Source of the DNA: an uncultured Lachnospiraceae bacterium
Lineage (GTDB): Bacteria; Bacillota; Clostridia; Lachnospirales; Lachnospiraceae
Reading direction: 5' to 3'
DNA: 37,998 nt
Assembly: GCA_947628705.1 (NCBI GenBank)
Contig: CANRAZ010000019.1
Location: forward strand, 1-37,998
Both the position numbers and the translations under genes were made by a program. Each line of letters starts with the position of its first letter. Within the stretch, counting starts at the first letter, position 1. Under the pieces are notes generated by a model. It was not told the origin of the DNA and searched no databases. It saw only the letters and a program-made list of their open reading frames with translations. This document shows, piece by piece, positions 1 through 8,444 of the stretch.

Positions 1-1
1 G

Positions 2-622
2 TCCAACAGTATAAGCTCAGGTCAGGTTCTGCAAAGCGCTTATAATTTCCAAAAAGGAAGGCTTATTATTTCGGAAATGGCCGATGCGCTTGCGCTTGAC
101 CTTGTTGATAAGGGGCTTGTTACTGACCAGATAGTGCTTCATGTGGGCTATGATATAGAGAGCCTTACAGATCCTGCAATCAGAAATAAGTATAAGGGAG
201 CAGTTAAAAAAGATTATTACGGACGCGAGGTCCCTAAATCGGCTCATGGCTCAGCAAGTCTTAAAGAGCCGACCTCCTCAGCCCGTCTTATTACCGAGGC
301 GGCGCTTGCCATTTATGACAGAGAGGTCAAGCCGGAGCTGCTTGTGAGAAGAATGAATATAACTGCCAATCATGTTGTGGGCGAAAACACGGCAGATAGA
401 AAAAATGAGCCGGAGCAGCTGGACTTTTTTACTGATTACGAGGCTGCAGAACGAGAACGTGAAGCTGAAAATGAGCTGCTTGCCCGTGAAAAGAATATGC
501 AGAAGGCGGTGCTTGACATTAAGAAAAAGTATGGGAAAAACGCTATCGTAAAGGGATTAAATTTAAGAGAAGGGGCTACCGCAATCGAGCGCAACAGTCA
601 AATCGGAGGACACAAGGCATGA
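2..622 (+). CDS. Y-family (DinB/UmuC-like) translesion DNA polymerase, C-terminal part
   Basis: The reading frame is open from base 2 and enters from outside the window, so only the C-terminal 206 residues are present and the catalytic palm is missing. What is visible fits the little-finger region of Gram-positive UvrX/DinB-type polymerases: a stretch reading PKSAHGSASL, then SSARLITEAALAIYDREV and a strand around VRRMNITANHV. Bases 416-430 encode QLDFF, which matches the consensus of a beta-clamp-binding peptide and is expected near the end of such enzymes. A charged, probably helical tail follows. The stop overlaps the next gene by four bases (ATGA), so the two are translationally coupled. 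In the family, such proteins copy past damaged bases. An internal ATG at 77 is not taken as the start, because the homology-like sequence begins before it. Confidence 0.82.
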   Translation, partial: SNSISSGQVLQSAYNFQKGRLIISEMADALALDLVDKGLVTDQIVLHVGYDIESLTDPAIRNKYKGAVKKDYYGREVPKSAHGSASLKEPTSSARLITEAALAIYDREVKPELLVRRMNITANHVVGENTADRKNEPEQLDFFTDYEAAEREREAENELLAREKNMQKAVLDIKKKYGKNAIVKGLNLREGATAIERNSQIGGHKA

Positions 623-1128
623 ATGGATTCGGAACGGAGAGCGACGCCAGCCGTTATGAAGATATAATAAACCTTCCTCACCACCAGTCTGCGACGCATC
701 CTCATATGCCGATCGGCGAAAGGGCGGCGCAGTTCTCGCCCTTTGCGGCGCTTACGGGCTATGAGGACGCGATCGAGGAAACAGCAAGGCTTACGGAAAA
801 CAGAGTGGAGCTCAGCGAGTCAGATGCGGAAATTCTGGATTTGAGAATTCAGAAATTGCGTGATATGCTTGAAAACCGGCACGATAGCAGGCTTGAAAAG
901 CAGGCAGAAAACGGTTCTTTAAATTTAATTGAAGAAAACGCCTTTGAGGAACCGGAAGTAATAATAACCTATTTCGTTCCTGATTCAAAAAAGTCAGGCG
1001 GAGAGTATGTTTCCGTCTCAGGCAGCGTTAGAAAAATCGACGAGTACAGAAGGTCGCTTATCCTGACAGACGGAAGGGAAATCCTTCTGGCTGATATAAT
1101 GTCAATAGAGGGGCAATGTTTTAAATGA
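619..1128 (+). CDS. YolD-like protein
   Basis: This 169-residue protein starts on an ATG that overlaps the stop of the polymerase gene. The N-terminal segment with MPIGERAAQFSPFAALTGY and the later strand-rich segment (YFVPD, then GSVRKIDEYRRSLILTDG) are the pattern of the YolD-like family. Members of this family are repeatedly encoded directly beside Y-family polymerases in Firmicutes chromosomes, plasmids and integrated elements. Its biochemical role is not established; the overlap supports a partner or regulator of the polymerase. A central charged stretch (about residues 60-110) looks helical. The gene ends 13 bases before the convergent GTPase gene, and I see no convincing terminator hairpin in that gap. 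Confidence 0.8.
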   Translation: MNGFGTESDASRYEDIINLPHHQSATHPHMPIGERAAQFSPFAALTGYEDAIEETARLTENRVELSESDAEILDLRIQKLRDMLENRHDSRLEKQAENGSLNLIEENAFEEPEVIITYFVPDSKKSGGEYVSVSGSVRKIDEYRRSLILTDGREILLADIMSIEGQCFK

Positions 1129-1141
1129 AGCGCCTTTTAAA

Positions 1142-3823
1142 TCAGTAGCTTTTATTTATGTAGTTTTCCCTGAATTCCTGTTCGAGCTGTTTTACCTCCT
1201 GTTCAAATTCTCTTGCAGAAACCAGCGTACAGCCTTGACCGAGAATAATAATCTGCTCCAATCCGTCAGAAGTCGCCACGCGTATATTATATTTTCTGCT
1301 GTTGTCGTGTGCAAATTTCTCAATATACTGGTCGGCAGTTTCAGCCTCCCTTGTAAATACCACGTGGATATTGTTATAATCTGAAAATTCCGTATCATGT
1401 CCCTTTACCCTATATGCGTCAAAGACAGCAATAACTTCACATTGCTTTAACGCGCTGTAGTTGCAGAGCCTGTCTAAAAGCGCGCCTCTGGCAGAGTCAA
1501 GATTAACATTTGCAAGTTCGTTAAGCTCCTGCCATGCAAATATTACATTGTAGCCGTCAACAAGGAGATACGGTACCGTACCGTCCTTTTTTTCCGGCTT
1601 AAAGCTTTTTCCGAATCCCGATAAGTCATTATATGAGGAATCGATTACCTTATGTCCCTTTTTATGCTTCCATTTTCCCTCGCCGTCGCGGCTGTTGGAA
1701 CGGGCAGTGCGGTTTATTATTTCATCTATTTCATCCGTGCCGATATATTCCTCTTCGCAGCATGAAGCGCCTATTTCGCCGTCATTTAAACAGCCGTCAG
1801 AGCCTTCGTATGTTTTGCCGCCTGAAATACCGCTGTTATCAGTTCCCGCGCCGCAGTCATTCTGCTCAAAAGCATTGCCGTTAAAAAAATGTCCGAGGCT
1901 GTGCGTCGCGCGGAGCGGTTTTAACACGCTTTCAATGTGCATATGCTTCTTTACATCATACCAAGGCACGATGAAGCCGGAACCGTGGGCGCAGAACACA
2001 GAGTCTGCTGTGTTGTCAACGTCCGCCTCAGGCTCGTAATTTATTTCTTTTATTATCTTTTCGCTGTCACGGCACGGATAGTAGCCGCACGGCTGACAGG
2101 AGAGCCGCCCCTCGCCCTTGGTATAGGAGGCAATTTCAATGTGATAGTTGCCTAAGGTACGTACGGGAACCTCGCCGCTAAGCACGGCGTTTTCTCCGAT
2201 TTCTTCAATGCGGCAGCTTCCGTTCATGCGTTCAAAATCCGTCATTGCCCGTCCGACGCAGGAGTGAGGCAGTGACAGGGTATAGGAGTAGTAGGGCTCC
2301 AAAAGAACGGTCTCGGCCTGCATAAGCCCCTGCCTTACCGCACGGTAAACAGCCTGTCTGAAATCGCCGCCTTCGGTGTGCTTTTTATGAGCCCGTCCTG
2401 CTGCGAGAGTTATTTTCACATCGGTAAGCACGGAGTTTGTAAGAACCCCTCTGTGCTGCTTTTCAGCCAGATGGGTCATTATGAGCCTCTGCCAGTTTTT
2501 TTCAAGCATGTCCTCGCTGCATTCGCTCGCGAGTTCGATTCCGCTTCCGCGTTCGGACGGTTCAATCAGGAGGTGAACCTCTGCATAGTGTTTCAAGGGC
2601 TCAAAATGTCCGACTCCTTCGACAGTGTTTGCGACGGTTTCTTTATAAACTACCGTGCAGCCGCCGAAATCCACGTTGCTGCCAAGACGTTCCGATATCA
2701 TGTTTTTTAGGATTTCAATCTGTACGGGACCCATCGCATGTACGGTTATCTCCTGAGCGGATTCGTTGAATTCCGAGTAAAAGCCTGTTTCTTCCTCTTC
2801 GAGCCGTTTCAGCTTCGGAAAAAGAAGATGAGGGTCGGCGCCGTCTGCCAATATCAGGCGGTAGGACAGCACCGGTTCCGACACGGAAAGATTTTTAGTG
2901 TCGTCGCTTCCGAGGGATTGCCCTGATTTTGAAGACAGAATTCCGGTGACGGCACAAACGGTTCCGGATTCGGCTTCGTTTACGGCTGTAAATTTTTCGC
3001 CGGAATATATTCTTATCTGATTCACCTTTTCGTCGTTTATCAACGGCATTTTTAAGGTAAGACAACCGCCTGTGACCTTCAAAAAGCTTAAGCGGCTGCC
3101 TTGCGGGTCTCTGGATATTTTAAAAATCCTTGCTCCGAATTCCTTACCGTAATCAGGCATAACCGTAAACTGATATAGCGCTTCAAGAAATTCGTCAATT
3201 CCGTCAAGCTTAAGCGCAGAGCCGAAAAAACAGGGAAAAATTTTACGCTTTTTTATTGCGGCTGAAAGTTCGTTTCGCTCAATTCTGCCTGTTTCAAGAT
3301 AGCCTTCAAGAAGCTTTTCGTCGCAAAGAGCGGTTTCTTCACAGTCGATAACGGAAAAATCTATAATGTTTTCAGAGAGAACCTCATGGAGCTTCGAAAG
3401 AATAACGGTTTTGTCGGTTCCCGGCATATCTGTTTTGTTCACAAAAATGAAAACGGGTATATTGTGACGCTTAAGATGCTCCCAAAGAGTTTTTGTGTGA
3501 GGCTGTATGCCCTCCGGCGCGCTTATGACAAGAACCGCATAGTCTAAAATTTGCAGCGTGCGTTCGGTTTCGGCAGAGAAGTCAACGTGGCCGGGAGTGT
3601 CCATAAGCGTAAAAATACTGTCAGACACCGTAAACACTGCCTGTTTTGAAAAAATTGTAATTCCTCGGGCTCTTTCCATTGAGTCATTGTCAAGAAATGA
3701 GTCCCTGCTGTCCACACGCCCCTGTTTTCTTATTGCTCCTGCCTTATAAAGCAGAGCCTCGGAAAGAGTCGTCTTTCCGGCGTCAACGTGGGCAAGTATG
3801 CCTAAACATATCCTTTTTGCCAT
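1142..3823 (-). CDS. EF-G/TetM-like translational GTPase fused to a YacP/Rae1-type NYN nuclease domain
   Basis: The protein has 893 residues from the ATG at 3823 (MAKRICLGIL). The frame stays open upstream, but that extension is only translated tandem repeat. The GTPase motifs are complete: AHVDAGKTT (11-19), RGIT (53-56), DTPGH (75-79), NKTD (129-132) and GSAL (201-204). EF-G-like domains II-V follow to about residue 635, resembling TetM/TetO-type ribosomal protection proteins. A low-complexity linker (about 640-745) leads to a C-terminal NYN domain: VDGYNV (755-760), FDAYRVKG (801-808), TREAETADQYIE (824-835) and TSDGLEQ (851-857), which match the YacP/Rae1 family signature with its acidic residues. 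Rae1 cuts mRNA in the ribosomal A site, and TetM-type factors bind near that site. A ribosome-rescue or mRNA-quality role is therefore plausible, but tetracycline resistance cannot be assumed. The ribosome binding site is weak, so the start is moderately certain. Confidence 0.85.
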   Translation of the reverse strand: MAKRICLGILAHVDAGKTTLSEALLYKAGAIRKQGRVDSRDSFLDNDSMERARGITIFSKQAVFTVSDSIFTLMDTPGHVDFSAETERTLQILDYAVLVISAPEGIQPHTKTLWEHLKRHNIPVFIFVNKTDMPGTDKTVILSKLHEVLSENIIDFSVIDCEETALCDEKLLEGYLETGRIERNELSAAIKKRKIFPCFFGSALKLDGIDEFLEALYQFTVMPDYGKEFGARIFKISRDPQGSRLSFLKVTGGCLTLKMPLINDEKVNQIRIYSGEKFTAVNEAESGTVCAVTGILSSKSGQSLGSDDTKNLSVSEPVLSYRLILADGADPHLLFPKLKRLEEEETGFYSEFNESAQEITVHAMGPVQIEILKNMISERLGSNVDFGGCTVVYKETVANTVEGVGHFEPLKHYAEVHLLIEPSERGSGIELASECSEDMLEKNWQRLIMTHLAEKQHRGVLTNSVLTDVKITLAAGRAHKKHTEGGDFRQAVYRAVRQGLMQAETVLLEPYYSYTLSLPHSCVGRAMTDFERMNGSCRIEEIGENAVLSGEVPVRTLGNYHIEIASYTKGEGRLSCQPCGYYPCRDSEKIIKEINYEPEADVDNTADSVFCAHGSGFIVPWYDVKKHMHIESVLKPLRATHSLGHFFNGNAFEQNDCGAGTDNSGISGGKTYEGSDGCLNDGEIGASCCEEEYIGTDEIDEIINRTARSNSRDGEGKWKHKKGHKVIDSSYNDLSGFGKSFKPEKKDGTVPYLLVDGYNVIFAWQELNELANVNLDSARGALLDRLCNYSALKQCEVIAVFDAYRVKGHDTEFSDYNNIHVVFTREAETADQYIEKFAHDNSRKYNIRVATSDGLEQIIILGQGCTLVSAREFEQEVKQLEQEFRENYINKSY

Positions 3824-3909
3824 GATAGATTCAAAACGCTTTCTTAATTGCCGGCATATAACCGATAGATAATACAACATAAATATAATAGCATTTTTTC
3901 TGCCTTGTG

Positions 3910-4060
3910 GCAACCGTGCGCCGGTAATAATTGAAAGGCGGACAGCGGCAACCGTGCGCCGGCAATAATTGAAAGGCGGACAGCGGCAACCGTGCGTCGG
4001 CAATAATTGAAAGGTGGACAGTGGTAACCGCGCGTCGGCAATAGTTGGAAGGCAATAGCG
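3910..4060. repeat. 38-bp tandem direct repeat, about four copies
   Basis: Units begin at 3910, 3948, 3986 and 4024. Units 1 and 2 differ at one visible position (GGTAAT against GGCAAT). Unit 3 carries three changes relative to unit 2, and unit 4 is more diverged and about one base shorter. The unit contains GTGCGCCGG and AATAATTGAAAGGCGGACAG. The array lies between the divergent GTPase gene (start at 3823) and the importer promoter at 4168. There are no spacers between units, so it is a minisatellite-like array and not a CRISPR. Because 38 is not a multiple of three, its translation shifts frame from copy to copy, which argues against it being coding. Confidence 0.9.
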
Positions 4061-4167
4061 GAAACCGCCATCCTGCCTTTAAGCGTAATATGCAGATCGG
4101 GAAGTTATTTTTGGCAAAAAATCGCTGTTTTTTCACTTTTTTTTGTTGAAATTGCCGAAACGCAATG

Positions 4168-4196
4168 TTGACTTATAGTTTTTATTTGTATATAAT
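4168..4196 (+). promoter_or_regulatory. Sigma-A type promoter of the importer operon
   Basis: TTGACT at 4168-4173 and a perfect TATAAT at 4191-4196 are separated by 17 bases. The predicted RNA start lies about 110 bases before the first permease ATG at 4315, which has a strong AGGAGGA at 4304-4310. The untranslated leader may hold regulatory sequence, but I see no recognisable riboswitch in it. Confidence 0.7.
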
Positions 4197-4314
4197 TATT
4201 ACAATACATGACGAGCAGCGGTGGGAGTGCGTCTATTTTTACCCATTTGTTTATATAATGAACCGTATAGGTAAACAGCGGGCGCGCATGGTCTGCCGGG
4301 CATAGGAGGAACTT

Positions 4315-7300
4315 ATGTTTGAAAAGGATAAAGTGAGGAAAGAGGAAGGAATGCAGTCGGTTTACATGCTTGTCTTAGAAGCCGCTTTAATCGTTGCATT
4401 GCTTTTTTCAGCTTTGAATCCGGCGTCGATAATATCTTCAGGAGGAAAATCCTTCTATTCGATGCTGTTTTCATTTGCCCCTTACAAAATTGCAGGAGTG
4501 AATTTGGGGGTCGTAAATGCGCTGCTGATTGCCGCATTGCTTTTAATTGCGGCTTCAGTGATTGCTTACATAATTTCAGCCGCAGCGGTTTTAGCAAACG
4601 GCAGCAGCATAAGCAAGTTCCGTTATGTTTATCTGGGAGCTATGATTGCCCAGATTCTGGCGGCAGTACTTATTATGATTTCAAAGCCGGTTGCCGACGG
4701 GATAAGCGGCACGGGAGAGGTTGCGCTTGGACAGGGATTTATCATATACCTGCTGTTTGTTTTAGCCGGCGCTTACGTCGCTCTCAAGGCTTTTGACGAG
4801 CCTTTGCTCAGGCTTTTTAGAGCAGTAAAACGGTTTGTGGTTAATTTTAATACAAACGGCTATTCCGCTATTGCTTTGGCGGCGGCTGCGGGAATTGCGG
4901 TGCTTGCCGTTATTCCGGGAGCGAACGCAATAAGGTTTTCTTCCATTCAAAACAGTGAAAGCCTTTTTGCATCGGTATTTGGCGGATTTTACTCCTATGT
5001 AATCGAGCTTTCACGCGCGGTTCTTCCGGACGGAAATGCTTACAGCGCTTTTGCATTTTCGGTTAAGGGATTAAACGGTGTTTATGAGCTCCTCAGCGGC
5101 TGGGCGTTTAAGGTTGCCTACTATTCAACCCTTGTGATGTTAATTGCCGTCGCTGTTACGGTTGTCGGACTTGTGATTGCGTTCGTAAAGAGGAACCTCG
5201 GAAGCATAGTGGCCTTTATCGGTTCGGTTGTTGCGCTGGTTTCGGGAATTGCAATGTGCATAGGCGCAAAGGGAGCGACTACGCACACGGTCGATTATTA
5301 TAACATGTTCAGGCTGAACGGCATTAAGGAAAAGGATTATTTCCCGGTAAAGACTCCTGCTGCGCTTGGACTCGTAATGTTTTTAATCGTAATTATGTTT
5401 ATTGCGGCAGCGATAAAAGCAGCTCCGTCGCTTAAAAAAATCGGGACTAAGGTAAGGGCGGCTTTTGAAGGCTACAAGCCGGCGGTTTCGTTAGTAGTAA
5501 TCGGTATTGCGTCGGCGGCGCTCGTTGCGTTTGCTTTTGTGCCGGCATTAAACATTCTTAACGTTTCAGGAAAGATGACTGAAAAGTCGCTTTTTGCAAC
5601 GCTTGCTGACTCTAAGGGATTTTATGAGATTTTTAAAGAGGGCGTTGCAAAGCAGTATTACCAGAGCAGCATGGTCCATCTTCTGTATTGTTCGGGAATT
5701 CTGCTTCTTATAGGAGCGGCTGTCAGCATAGCGGGACTCGCTCTTTCTGCTGCAAAGGACAAAAAGCTTGCTTCGTCGATTATGGGCTGCGGTATCGTTT
5801 TTTCGGGAGCGGCGCTGATTCTTAACGTTGTTTCAAGCAACAAGCTCGGCGCCTTCAGCGCTGAGATGCAGCGCGATCTGGGAACGACAATAGCAGACTA
5901 CAAGGGCTTCCTTCAGATGAGTACTCCTTTCGGCCTGATTGCGGCGGCAGCGGTCGTTGCCGTTTTGGCGTTTGCTTTCGGACTGTATATCAGCGGAGAA
6001 GGTTCGCTGATGTTTGCGAGGCTTACGGCGGCTCTTTTAATACTGTTTACTTTCATACCCGGACTTAATCCGGGGCGTATTGCAGACGGAGTAAACAAAA
6101 ATAAAGTTCTCTGGAGCTCGGCTCTGGGCTTCAAATCTTACATAGAAAATCTTAATAACGGCTCGTTTTCAAGAGGTCTGGCAGATCCTAAGGGCTACCA
6201 GCTTATGTACGTTCTGGCCTTGACGCTGTTCTTTACTGTAATTGCCCTCGTCGTAGGCTTTTGCTTAAGCTTCGGCGAGCTTAAATTCAGAAAGGTTTCA
6301 GCGACTGTTATGATGCTGGCTTCCCTGATAGGCTTTGCTTCAACGGCATTAATGCCTTTTGCCTGCCGGCTCAATGAAGAAACAATTGATTTAACAAAGC
6401 TGGTTCCGATGCGCCCTATCGGAATTTATGCCTACATGATATTTATGGCGGCATGCTTCCTGTTTGCGCTTGCGAGCATGCTGAGGCTCCCTATTCCTGC
6501 GGAAGAGGACACTTACGAATTCAAACAGAATTACAAGCTGTTCCTCATGGCTCTGCCGTTTATAGCGCTTGTAATCGTGTTCTCGTATCTGCCTCTGTGG
6601 GGCTGGCGTTATTCCTTCTATGATTACACTCCGGGAACCGACCTTAGCTTTAGGGATTTTGTAGGATTTAAGTGGTTTAAGTTCCTTGTTGAAAGACCTT
6701 CACAGAGACAAGAGATTGTCAGGGTTCTCCGAAACACCCTTGTAATGAGCGGTCTTGGACTTTCAACTCAGGTGCTCCCTGTAATATTCGCAATATTCAT
6801 TTCCGAAATCAGAAGACCGTGGTTCAAGAAAATCGTTCAGACTGTAACAACGATTCCTAACTTCATAAGCTGGGTTCTTGTGTACTCAATCGCAAGAGCG
6901 CTCTTTGAGTCTGACGGTTTCATAAACAACTTTGCAATCGGTCTTGGAATGTACAATGAACCGAAGATGTTCCTGCAGTTCAGCGGTTTTGCAACCTGCA
7001 TATGGATGCTGCTTTTCGGTATTTGGAAGGGTCTTGGCTGGAGCGCCATCATATACATAGCGGCGATTTCAGGTATAGACCAGCAGCTTTACGAAGCGGC
7101 AACGGTTGACGGCGCAGGCAGGTTCAAGAGAATGTGGCACATTACGGTTCCGGGATTGATGCCGACGTTTATGGTTCTTTTCCTGATGGCAATAGCGGGC
7201 TGTCTGTCAAACGGCATGGACCAGTATTACGTATTCCACACCTCGGCCAATAAGGACTGGATAGAGGTTTTGGATTATTACGTGTACCGGCTGGGTCTTG

Positions 7301-7419
7301 GCGACGGCAGCGTTGCGCTTGCGACGATAATAGGCATGATGAAGTCAGTGGTAAGCGTTGTGCTCCTCTTTATTGCGAACGGAGTTTCAAAGCTTGTCCG
7401 CGGTGAATCAATCGTATAA
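4315..7419 (+). CDS. LplB/YtcP-type ABC permease with a large N-terminal membrane-repeat extension
   Basis: This protein has 1034 residues, while family members usually have about 300. The C-terminal part (about 735-1034) is a normal carbohydrate-type permease: LPFIALVIVFSYLPLWGW near its start and the EAA loop at 927-946 (EAATVDGAGRFKRMWHI then TVPG), which contacts the ATPase. The N-terminal 720 residues are very hydrophobic and contain four related units. Each opens with a membrane segment ending in a P/N motif: ALNPASI (33-39), VIPGANAIRF (199-208), FVPALNILNV (408-417) and FIPGLNPGRI (580-589). Each is followed by a loop with a conserved SLF..GF.SYI-like pattern and further membrane segments. 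It is the first gene of an operon with the second permease (27-base gap) and the binding protein. No ATPase gene is present, so a shared MsmX-like ATPase is likely. The substrate is unknown. Confidence 0.88.
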   Translation: MFEKDKVRKEEGMQSVYMLVLEAALIVALLFSALNPASIISSGGKSFYSMLFSFAPYKIAGVNLGVVNALLIAALLLIAASVIAYIISAAAVLANGSSISKFRYVYLGAMIAQILAAVLIMISKPVADGISGTGEVALGQGFIIYLLFVLAGAYVALKAFDEPLLRLFRAVKRFVVNFNTNGYSAIALAAAAGIAVLAVIPGANAIRFSSIQNSESLFASVFGGFYSYVIELSRAVLPDGNAYSAFAFSVKGLNGVYELLSGWAFKVAYYSTLVMLIAVAVTVVGLVIAFVKRNLGSIVAFIGSVVALVSGIAMCIGAKGATTHTVDYYNMFRLNGIKEKDYFPVKTPAALGLVMFLIVIMFIAAAIKAAPSLKKIGTKVRAAFEGYKPAVSLVVIGIASAALVAFAFVPALNILNVSGKMTEKSLFATLADSKGFYEIFKEGVAKQYYQSSMVHLLYCSGILLLIGAAVSIAGLALSAAKDKKLASSIMGCGIVFSGAALILNVVSSNKLGAFSAEMQRDLGTTIADYKGFLQMSTPFGLIAAAAVVAVLAFAFGLYISGEGSLMFARLTAALLILFTFIPGLNPGRIADGVNKNKVLWSSALGFKSYIENLNNGSFSRGLADPKGYQLMYVLALTLFFTVIALVVGFCLSFGELKFRKVSATVMMLASLIGFASTALMPFACRLNEETIDLTKLVPMRPIGIYAYMIFMAACFLFALASMLRLPIPAEEDTYEFKQNYKLFLMALPFIALVIVFSYLPLWGWRYSFYDYTPGTDLSFRDFVGFKWFKFLVERPSQRQEIVRVLRNTLVMSGLGLSTQVLPVIFAIFISEIRRPWFKKIVQTVTTIPNFISWVLVYSIARALFESDGFINNFAIGLGMYNEPKMFLQFSGFATCIWMLLFGIWKGLGWSAIIYIAAISGIDQQLYEAATVDGAGRFKRMWHITVPGLMPTFMVLFLMAIAGCLSNGMDQYYVFHTSANKDWIEVLDYYVYRLGLGDGSVALATIIGMMKSVVSVVLLFIANGVSKLVRGESIV

Positions 7420-7446
7420 CGTAAGGACAGACACGGAGGTAATGAT

Positions 7447-8391
7447 ATGCTAGGAAAGAAAAAGGGACAAAATTCAGAAGACGGCATCATCAGATATAAG
7501 ATGTCTGCCGGCGACTGGGTGTTTACAATAATCAACTACTCGGTTTTTGCGATATTCGCGCTTATGTGCTTCTTCCCGTTCTACTACCTGTTTATTAACA
7601 CGATAAGCGATAATCAGGCGTGTATACAGGGTCGTGTAAACTGGTACCCTGTGGGAGTGCAGTTCAGCAACTATGTCAGTCTTTTAAATGCAACAGACCT
7701 TTTGCAGGCGCTGAAGATATCCGTGCTTAGAACGCTGATCGGAACCGTAACTATGGTTCTTGCTTCGGCTTTTGTCGGATACCTTGTAACAAAGCAGGAA
7801 ATGTTTGCAAGAAAAGTAATTTACAGAATTATGGTAATTACGATGTACTTTAACGCCGGGCTCATACCGTGGTACATGACTATACAGATGCTCGGCCTTA
7901 CAAACAACTTCTGGGGCTACATTATTCCGGGAATAGTCGCGCCTTATAACATAATCCTTGTAAAGACCTACATAGAATCGATTCCGGCGGAGCTTGAAGA
8001 AAGCGCTCACATTGACGGCGCAAGCTATATGCAGGTTTTCAAGAGCATCATTCTTCCGCTGAGCAAACCGATACTTGCTACAATCGCAATCTTCGGCGCT
8101 GTAGGAAACTGGAATGCTTTTCAGGACTGTATGGTGCTTATGAGCGGCGAGCCGAAGCTTTACACTTTGCAGTACCTGCTTTACAGGTACCTGACGATGG
8201 AGAATAATCTGGAGTCCATAATGAACTCGCAGGGAGGCTCCGTTAACACGGACGCGCTTGATAAGGCGCTTAATTCCAGAGCCGTTGAGTACACTGTTTC
8301 AATGGCGACCATTATCCCTATACTTCTCGTATATCCTTTCCTGATGAGGTACTTTGAAAAGGGTATTATGATTGGAGCCGTTAAGGGCTGA
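7447..8391 (+). CDS. YtcP/LplC-type ABC transporter permease
   Basis: The 314-residue protein is of normal length for the second permease of carbohydrate or oligosaccharide importers. It has about six membrane segments, and its EAA loop is at 184-204 (EESAHIDGASYMQVFKSI then ILP), the site that docks on the nucleotide-binding subunit. The C-terminus RYFEKGIMIGAVKG is typical of the LplC/YtcP group. A GGAGGT at 7435-7440 sits six bases before the ATG. It would pair with the long permease upstream to form the membrane channel and receive substrate from the lipoprotein encoded next. A perfect A/T palindrome directly follows its stop. Confidence 0.92.
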   Translation: MLGKKKGQNSEDGIIRYKMSAGDWVFTIINYSVFAIFALMCFFPFYYLFINTISDNQACIQGRVNWYPVGVQFSNYVSLLNATDLLQALKISVLRTLIGTVTMVLASAFVGYLVTKQEMFARKVIYRIMVITMYFNAGLIPWYMTIQMLGLTNNFWGYIIPGIVAPYNIILVKTYIESIPAELEESAHIDGASYMQVFKSIILPLSKPILATIAIFGAVGNWNAFQDCMVLMSGEPKLYTLQYLLYRYLTMENNLESIMNSQGGSVNTDALDKALNSRAVEYTVSMATIIPILLVYPFLMRYFEKGIMIGAVKG

Positions 8392-8396
8392 TTTCG

Positions 8397-8421
8397 TTAA
8401 TTTATTTTTAAAATAAATTAA
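8397..8421. repeat. Perfect 25-bp A/T palindrome between permease and binding-protein genes
   Basis: The arm TTAATTTATTTT (8397-8408) is followed by one T and by the exact reverse complement (8410-8421). It lies six bases after the permease stop and just before the AGGAGG at 8431 of the binding-protein gene. It could fold in RNA as a weak hairpin that separates expression of the binding protein from the permeases, or act as a DNA operator. There is no GC-rich stem, so it is a poor terminator. Confidence 0.75.
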
Positions 8422-8444
8422 AATTTAAGAAGGAGGAAAAAAAT

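Noticed and set aside
1142..3823. Plain tetracycline resistance gene (tetM/tetW type)
   Set aside because: The GTPase part is similar in layout, but the C-terminal NYN nuclease domain and the divergent domain IV/V sequence make a resistance call unsafe.
3824..4003. Upstream extension of the GTPase gene by 60 codons
   Set aside because: The added residues come from the 38-bp tandem repeat and read like out-of-frame repeat. The conserved family start is MAKRICLGIL at 3823.
3910..4060. CRISPR array
   Set aside because: Units are directly adjacent with no unique spacers, and there are no cas genes in the window.
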